From assembly GCF_016595215.1 (NCBI RefSeq), contig NZ_JAENHK010000010.1, positions 2,403,390 through 2,467,389 of the forward strand: DNA of 64,000 nucleotides, given 5' to 3'. A program made the translations under genes and the position numbers. The stretch's first letter is position 1. Every line of letters starts with the position of its first letter. Positions 59,045 through 64,000 of the stretch are shown piece after piece. A model generated the notes under the pieces. It was not told the origin of the DNA and did no database searches. It was given only the letters and a program-made list of their open reading frames with translations. This stretch comes from Chryseobacterium paridis. Its GTDB lineage: Bacteria; Bacteroidota; Bacteroidia; Flavobacteriales; Weeksellaceae.

Positions 59045-61858
59045 TTAAATTACAATATTCACAATTCTGTGAGGAACAACAATGATTTTTTTAGGGGTTT
59101 TTCCTTCTAAAATCTGTTGCATCTTAGGATCAGAAATCACCAAATCTTCCACCTCCTTAGGTGATAATTGAGCAGATAGGGATAATTTGAACCTCATTTT
59201 ACCATTTACACTTACCGGATATTCAATTTCATCTTCTATTAAAAACGCTTCTACCAGCTCAGGGAACTTTTCAAACTCTATAGAAGTGTCATGTCCTAAC
59301 AAACTCCACAGCTCTTCGCAGATATGGGGTGCATAAGGAGAAATGATAACGGCTAATGGTTCAAGAATATTGCGTTTGTTACATTTTATTTTTTGCAGCT
59401 CATTTACAGCAATCATAAATGAAGATACAGAAGTATTAAAAGAGAAGTTTTCAATATCAAAAACCACCTTCTTTATTAGGGTATGTAAAACTTTATATTC
59501 TGCTTTTGTCGGTTCTTCATCAGAAACTTCAAATACATCACCATTAAAATATAGATTCCAGAATTTTTTAAGGAAACCATATACTCCACTTAGCCCTTGG
59601 GTATTCCATGGCTTTGATTGTTCCAATGGTCCTAAGAACATTTCATATAATCTTAAACCATCTGCTCCATATTCTTCACAGATGTCATCTGGATTCACCA
59701 CATTATATTTAGACTTCGACATTTTTTCTACTTCACGGTCTGTGATGTATTTTCCGTCTTCTAAAATAAATTCTGCATCAGTGTAGTCTGGTCTCCACTG
59801 TTTGAATGCTTCAGTATCCAATTCGTCTGATGTTCCTTTTAATAAGGATACATCAACATGGATTTTCTGAGTCTTATATTGATTAGCTAAAGCCTTAGAA
59901 ACATATTGATTGGTCCCTTCTACTCTATATACAAATGCACTCATTCCTAAAATCATCCCTTGGTTGATCAGTTTCTGGAAAGGTTCATCCTGATTAATAT
60001 ATCCTCTATCTTTTAAGAACATATTCCAGAAACGGGAATACAATAAGTGTCCGGTTGCATGTTCGCTTCCTCCTATATATAGATCTACCTGTCCCCAATA
60101 ATCACTTAATTCTTTTTTAGCAAAACCTTCTTCATTATGAGGATCCATATATCTAAGGAAGTACCATGAGCTTCCAGCCCAGCCTGGCATTGTAGACAAC
60201 TCTAATGGAAACACAGTGACCTCATCAATCAGATCAGTAGCTACAACTTTCTGATTAGCTTCATCCCATGCAAAAGATTTTGCATTTCCTAATGGCGGAT
60301 CTCCATCTTCTGTTGGTAAATATTTTTCAACTTCAGGAAGTTCTAATGGCAATGAAGAAGCAGGCAATGTATATGGCATCCCATCCTTATAATATATAGG
60401 AACGGGTTCACCCCAATAACGTTGTCTTGAGAATATAGCATCACGTTGTCTGTAATTCGTTGTTCCATGTCCAATGTGACGATTTTCAATTTCAGCAATC
60501 ATCTTTGCTTTTGCCTCATCATAAGATAATCCGTTTAGGAAATCTGAATTGACACAAACGCTGGTCTTAGAATCAAAAGATTTCTCCTGAACATCTTCAT
60601 CTGTTTCAACAACCTTTTTGATTTCTAAATTAAATTTCTTTGCAAACCTATGATCACGTTCATCGTGAGCAGGTACTGCCATAACAGCTCCTGTACCATA
60701 GCCCATCAATACATAATCTGAAATATAGATTGGCATCTTTTCATTACTGAACGGATTAACCGCATAACTTCCTGTGAAAGCACCACTCACGTTTTTCACG
60801 TCAGACATTCTGTCTCTCTCAGTCTTTTTAGAGGTTTCTTCAATATATGTATCTACTTCAACTTTTTGATCTGCTGTAGTAATTGCATCTACTAAAGGAT
60901 TCTCAGGAGCCAGCACCATAAATGTTGCTCCAAAAATGGTATCAGGTCTCGTTGTGAAGACCTCAATAATTTCGTTATGATTTTCTACATTGAATTGTAC
61001 CTGCGCACCCTGAGACTTTCCAATCCAATATTCCTGGGAGTCTTTCAAAGGTTGTGGCCAGTCCAGGGTATTTAATCCCTGAAGCAATCTTTCAGAGTAT
61101 GCAGAAATCCTCATACTCCATTGCATCATTTTTTTCTGATATACAGGGAAGCCTCCTCTTTCGGATTTACCATCTTTCACCTCATCGTTAGCTAATACTG
61201 TCCCCAAAGCCGGACACCAGTTTACGGTCGTTTCTGCTCTGTAAGCCAAACGGTAATTCAATAAGATATCTTCTTTATCTAAGTCAGAAGCATTTTTCCA
61301 TTCTTCTGCTGTAAAATCTAATTCTTCATTTTGGTTAGCATTTAACCCTTGTGTTCCTTTTTCTTCAAAATGTTGAATTAAAGTTTCGATAGATTCAGCT
61401 TTATCCGTACTCTTATTATACCATGAGTGAAACAACTGGATAAATATCCATTGTGTCCACTTATAATAAGAAGCATCAGAAGTTCTCACTTCTCTGCTCC
61501 AGTCAAATGAAAAACCAATTTTTCTTAATTGCTCCTCGTATCTTGTGATATTCTGTTCAGTAGTAATAGCAGGATGCTGACCTGTCTGAATAGCATATTG
61601 CTCAGCAGGAAGTCCAAAACTATCGTAACCGACTGGATGAAGCACATTAAATCCTTGATGCCTTTTATACCTTGCATAAATATCAGATGCAATATATCCT
61701 AGCGGGTGTCCGACATGAAGTCCTGCCCCTGATGGATAAGGAAACATATCGAGAACATAAAATTTTGGTTTATCTGTTGTATCGAAAGTCTTGTAGGTTT
61801 GTTTTTCCTCCCAGTATTTCTGCCACTTTTTTTCTATCTGCTGATGATCGTAAAACAC
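59045..61858 (-). CDS. leuS: Leucyl-tRNA synthetase
   Basis: The 937-residue class I synthetase has the HIGH-type motif in FPYPSGAGLHVGHPLGYIAS, the editing (CP1) domain with TTRPDTIFGATFMVLAPE and GTGAVMAVPAHDERDH, the leucine-specific region, the KMSKS motif (EKMSKSKYNVVNPD) and a C-terminal anticodon-binding domain. It lengthens Bacteroidota LeuS by an insertion near the KMSKS loop (LEDGKYITDREVEKMSKS preceded by ~60 additional residues). It charges tRNA-Leu and hydrolyses mischarged products. It stands alone with a -7-like box upstream (61909-61916); no clear terminator follows. Confidence 0.97.
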   Translation of the reverse strand: MFYDHQQIEKKWQKYWEEKQTYKTFDTTDKPKFYVLDMFPYPSGAGLHVGHPLGYIASDIYARYKRHQGFNVLHPVGYDSFGLPAEQYAIQTGQHPAITTEQNITRYEEQLRKIGFSFDWSREVRTSDASYYKWTQWIFIQLFHSWYNKSTDKAESIETLIQHFEEKGTQGLNANQNEELDFTAEEWKNASDLDKEDILLNYRLAYRAETTVNWCPALGTVLANDEVKDGKSERGGFPVYQKKMMQWSMRISAYSERLLQGLNTLDWPQPLKDSQEYWIGKSQGAQVQFNVENHNEIIEVFTTRPDTIFGATFMVLAPENPLVDAITTADQKVEVDTYIEETSKKTERDRMSDVKNVSGAFTGSYAVNPFSNEKMPIYISDYVLMGYGTGAVMAVPAHDERDHRFAKKFNLEIKKVVETDEDVQEKSFDSKTSVCVNSDFLNGLSYDEAKAKMIAEIENRHIGHGTTNYRQRDAIFSRQRYWGEPVPIYYKDGMPYTLPASSLPLELPEVEKYLPTEDGDPPLGNAKSFAWDEANQKVVATDLIDEVTVFPLELSTMPGWAGSSWYFLRYMDPHNEEGFAKKELSDYWGQVDLYIGGSEHATGHLLYSRFWNMFLKDRGYINQDEPFQKLINQGMILGMSAFVYRVEGTNQYVSKALANQYKTQKIHVDVSLLKGTSDELDTEAFKQWRPDYTDAEFILEDGKYITDREVEKMSKSKYNVVNPDDICEEYGADGLRLYEMFLGPLEQSKPWNTQGLSGVYGFLKKFWNLYFNGDVFEVSDEEPTKAEYKVLHTLIKKVVFDIENFSFNTSVSSFMIAVNELQKIKCNKRNILEPLAVIISPYAPHICEELWSLLGHDTSIEFEKFPELVEAFLIEDEIEYPVSVNGKMRFKLSLSAQLSPKEVEDLVISDPKMQQILEGKTPKKIIVVPHRIVNIVI

Positions 61859-61908
61859 TTTATGTATAAATTTTATTTAAAATTATTTTCAAAAAATTTG
61901 AAGAATTA

Positions 61909-61916
61909 CAAAAATA
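61909..61916 (-). promoter_or_regulatory. Candidate -7 box of leuS
   Basis: The minus strand reads TATTTTTG, 50 bases before the leuS ATG. Confidence 0.4.
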
Positions 61917-61975
61917 AAGATTTTAAAAGAAATAGAACTTTAATTTTTAATTAATTAGTGTAATGCATCTTAATA

Positions 61976-62007
61976 AAAAGATCTCATCTGAAGATGAGAT
62001 CTTTTTA
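61976..62007 (-). terminator. Terminator after the lipocalin-like lipoprotein gene
   Basis: A perfect inverted repeat AAAAAGATCTCATCT/AGATGAGATCTTTTT lies 20 bases past the stop codon; on the minus strand it ends in five T. Confidence 0.9.
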
Positions 62008-62027
62008 TCTTATATATACCTTATATA

Positions 62028-62495
62028 TTATTGAGGAATTCTCTTGAATGTATAAGTCTTAGTTTTATACTGATTAGGATCTGTTGTATCTTCAATCATA
62101 AGGTTAAGTGTACTTTCATTGAGCTTGGTTACTTTCCCTTTATCCGGAACTACGGTACCCTGATACTTAATTTCTATCCTGTTATCACTTGTACTGTAAG
62201 TATACGTGAAATTTCTATCAGAAACTGTACTACATATTGCTGGTGTTCCTATTTCATCTTTATCAGTTCTTTTTCCGGTGTTACCTTCATTGAACAACCA
62301 TCTTGAATCTTTCTGGCAAGTAGTATAGGTAATTTCATCAGACACTCCGGCTCCGTTTGTAGGAACAGTTGTGATTACTTCTTTTACAGGCTGCCAAAGT
62401 CCGTTAAGAGGAAATAACTGTTGAGGATCGTCATCTTTACACCCTGTCGCTGCTAATAATGATAAACCTGCAAATAGTAATGCTAATTTCTTCAT
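62028..62495 (-). CDS. Lipocalin-like lipoprotein
   Basis: The 155-residue protein has a signal peptide with lipobox AATGC (Cys19) followed by an acidic KDDDP stretch. The mature part begins LNGLWQPVKEVITT, the G-x-W motif of the bacterial lipocalin-like domains found in Bacteroidota. Strand-like segments follow, with three cysteines (TTCQKDSRWLFNE, TPAICSTVSD). Such lipoproteins are numerous in this group and have no assigned ligand. It is divergent from the glycosyltransferase gene and stands alone. Confidence 0.82.
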   Translation of the reverse strand: MKKLALLFAGLSLLAATGCKDDDPQQLFPLNGLWQPVKEVITTVPTNGAGVSDEITYTTCQKDSRWLFNEGNTGKRTDKDEIGTPAICSTVSDRNFTYTYSTSDNRIEIKYQGTVVPDKGKVTKLNESTLNLMIEDTTDPNQYKTKTYTFKRIPQ

Positions 62496-62620
62496 ATATC
62501 AAATTTTTCAAGGCCTAAAATTATGATTTTTTTTAAATACTCTGTTATTTTTTTTAGGTTTTGCAATTATAATTTTCATTTTCTTAAAATTCCTTCAATA
62601 AAACAGATATTTTAAAACCT

Positions 62621-62628
62621 TATATTTG
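62621..62628 (+). promoter_or_regulatory. Candidate -7 box of the glycosyltransferase gene
   Basis: TATATTTG followed by CA lies 13 bases before the ATG, giving a very short leader. Confidence 0.45.
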
Positions 62629-62641
62629 CATAAAAACACGT

Positions 62642-63394
62642 ATGCCCCAAGTTTCCATAATCACTCCATGCTATAATTCTGCCAGGTTTTTGGAAGAGAC
62701 TATACAATCTGTAATGAACCAGACTTTTACGGATTGGGAATGGTTAATTACGGATGACAAGTCCACAGATGATTCCGTGGAAATTATTCAAAAGATCAAT
62801 GATCCAAGAATAAAGCTATCTGTCGCGGAGAAAAATGGAGGTGCAGGACATGCAAGAAACCTTTCTTTGGAAAAAGCTACGGGCAGATATATTACTTTTT
62901 TGGATGCTGATGATTTTTGGGAGCCTGATTTCCTGGAGGAAATGGTTAGTTTCATGAAGCAGGAAAACGCAGAGATTGCCTATTCGAATTATGCAAGATG
63001 TGATGAACAGCTTGTTCCACAAATAGAAGATTTTAAAGCAGATAAAGAGGTAACATTTGACAATCTATTAAAAACATGTCGCCTGTCTTTACTTTCTTCA
63101 ATGTATGATTCTCAGAGAGTAGGAAAAGAATATTTTCCAGAGGGCAGCAAACGTGAGGACCACGTTATGTGGTTGAATTTACTTAAGAAAATCCCAATAG
63201 GAAAACCACTTCCTAAAACAATGGCAAAATACAGAATGCACTCCACGAGCGTTTCGAGAAAGAAACAACATATTGTAAAGGACCAATACTTGGTTTACAA
63301 GGATTTTATGAAATTTTCTACATTAAAGTCATTATATTATACCGCTAACTGGGCGCTAAACGGATTTATGAAATATTCTAAAATTTTCAACTAA
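62642..63394 (+). CDS. Family 2 glycosyltransferase
   Basis: The 250-residue cytoplasmic enzyme has the GT-A fold of family GT2: VSIITPCYNSARFLEETIQS, DWEWLITDDKSTDDSVEI, the DxD-type motif in YITFLDADDFWEPDFLEEM, and EDHVMWLNLLKKI with the catalytic E-D-H region. It probably adds a sugar to a surface polysaccharide or lipid-linked oligosaccharide, but neither donor nor acceptor is readable. The C-terminus has a moderately hydrophobic end (STLKSLYYTANWALNGFMK). The stop overlaps the next ATG by one base, so it is co-transcribed with the downstream gene. Confidence 0.93.
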   Translation: MPQVSIITPCYNSARFLEETIQSVMNQTFTDWEWLITDDKSTDDSVEIIQKINDPRIKLSVAEKNGGAGHARNLSLEKATGRYITFLDADDFWEPDFLEEMVSFMKQENAEIAYSNYARCDEQLVPQIEDFKADKEVTFDNLLKTCRLSLLSSMYDSQRVGKEYFPEGSKREDHVMWLNLLKKIPIGKPLPKTMAKYRMHSTSVSRKKQHIVKDQYLVYKDFMKFSTLKSLYYTANWALNGFMKYSKIFN

Positions 63395-64000
63395 TGGAGT
63401 ACTCAAAGGAATTCAAAGCTGCTCTTAGTAATTTTTCTTCTATAGAAAAGGATCGCTTAATTTTCAGACTGCTTAAAAAAGATAAGCTTCTTTCTAAAAA
63501 ACTTTATTTTGAACTTATTGACACTGAGACAACAGATCAGAAAAGGACACAGATGGAAGAAATCATCGAAGAAAAAGTTCTTTTTGCTGCTAAGTATTTA
63601 AGCAACCCAAAATATTTCCTGGTGCTTATCCGAAAAATAAGTGCTGAAATTACAGAACATATAAAAGTTACTACTGATAAATTTGGAGAGGTATCGCTTC
63701 ATCTTTTCCTGGTCAATAAAATTTTAGATCATAATGACAAACTTGGACATCAGCGATTTGATAATATCTACAAGCTTTACCTTTATTTGATCAACAAAAT
63801 AATAAAAGCTTTACTTACTGTAAAAAAACTTGACGAAGACTACTGGATTGAATTCGATGAATCGTTAGAAGAGTTAGAAAACAAGATCCTAAACAACCGC
63901 TATCTTCAGAAGCTATGCATCAATAACAGCTTTGATCTCAACTGGCTGAAATCTGATAAAATTCCTGATAACCTTGATTTGATTATAAAAGAAATAAAAG
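63394..64000 (+). CDS. Unknown soluble protein, cut by window edge
   Basis: A plus-strand frame opens at ATG 63394, one base inside the glycosyltransferase stop, and stays open to the right edge (at least 202 codons). The protein begins MEYSKEFKAALSNFSSIEKD. It is helix-rich, lysine/leucine-rich and lacks signal, membrane segments or cysteine motifs; one Cys occurs late (KLCINNSFDLNW). I do not recognise the family. Tight coupling suggests an accessory role with the glycosyltransferase, or simply a shared operon. Confidence 0.82.
   Translation, partial: MEYSKEFKAALSNFSSIEKDRLIFRLLKKDKLLSKKLYFELIDTETTDQKRTQMEEIIEEKVLFAAKYLSNPKYFLVLIRKISAEITEHIKVTTDKFGEVSLHLFLVNKILDHNDKLGHQRFDNIYKLYLYLINKIIKALLTVKKLDEDYWIEFDESLEELENKILNNRYLQKLCINNSFDLNWLKSDKIPDNLDLIIKEIK

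Overview
The window looks like chromosomal DNA of a Flavobacteriia member close to Chryseobacterium (family Weeksellaceae). The evidence is visible in the sequence. The DNA is AT-rich. Secreted proteins end in type A tails of the type IX secretion system (T9SS). Many starts follow Bacteroidota-style promoters (-7 box TAnnTTTG, sometimes with a TTG about 18 bases upstream) and lack a Shine-Dalgarno site. The gene set is also typical: a short B-type succinate dehydrogenase, BshB1, ribosomal protein bTHX, the rlmD-DUF6452-DUF6048 trio, and a PUR-like DUF3276 protein. Most of the window is core chromosome; I see no prophage, insertion sequence, CRISPR array or rRNA operon.

Layout. 1-3.8 kb (minus): histidine utilisation, with a partial hutG at the left edge, a BCCT transporter and hutI. 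3.9-7.2 kb (plus): ruvB, a PaiB-like flavin protein, a metallo-beta-lactamase-fold hydrolase and coaE. 7.2-22.4 kb (minus): four large secreted zinc metalloproteases with T9SS tails. Three are paralogous reprolysin-like enzymes (2152, 986 and 971 aa) and one is an M43/cytophagalysin-like enzyme (670 aa). 22.5-27.2 kb: lipoproteins, DUF6048/DUF6452, rlmD, and a thioredoxin-fold lipoprotein that has lost its active-site cysteines. 27.3-30.8 kb (minus): sdhCAB. 31-35.5 kb (minus): comEC, a Tat-exported amine oxidase and lpxB. 35.6-40.9 kb: DUF2480, DUF937, bTHX, a DUF2975/HTH pair, an ankyrin protein, aspS and a small DUF7660-type protein.

41-45.2 kb holds a non-homologous end-joining locus: ku followed by a LigD that is split in two by a frame change at a run of nine A. 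45.3-49.2 kb (minus): mscS, a short-chain dehydrogenase, yajC, a DUF1573 lipoprotein and nusB. 49.3-51.4 kb (plus): an ABC exporter and a PUR-like protein. 51.4-52.8 kb: a small repeat element, tRNA-His and bshB1. 52.9-58.8 kb (minus): an exbB-exbD-exbD-tonB operon, followed after a terminator by a small membrane protein, a PstS-like lipoprotein and a TPR protein. 59-62.5 kb (minus): leuS and a lipocalin-like lipoprotein. 62.6 kb to the right edge (plus): a family 2 glycosyltransferase overlapping a partial unknown gene.

The most notable items are the A9 junction inside ligD, the modular evolution of the secreted protease cluster (repeat expansion, patchwork identity and a sorting tail shared between unrelated proteases), the BCCT carrier inside a hut operon, the cysteine-less TlpA-like lipoprotein and a palindromic candidate operator in front of the DUF2975/HTH pair. 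I do not see a clearly novel multi-gene defence or metabolic system. No database search was run; family assignments rest on motifs and recalled family features.
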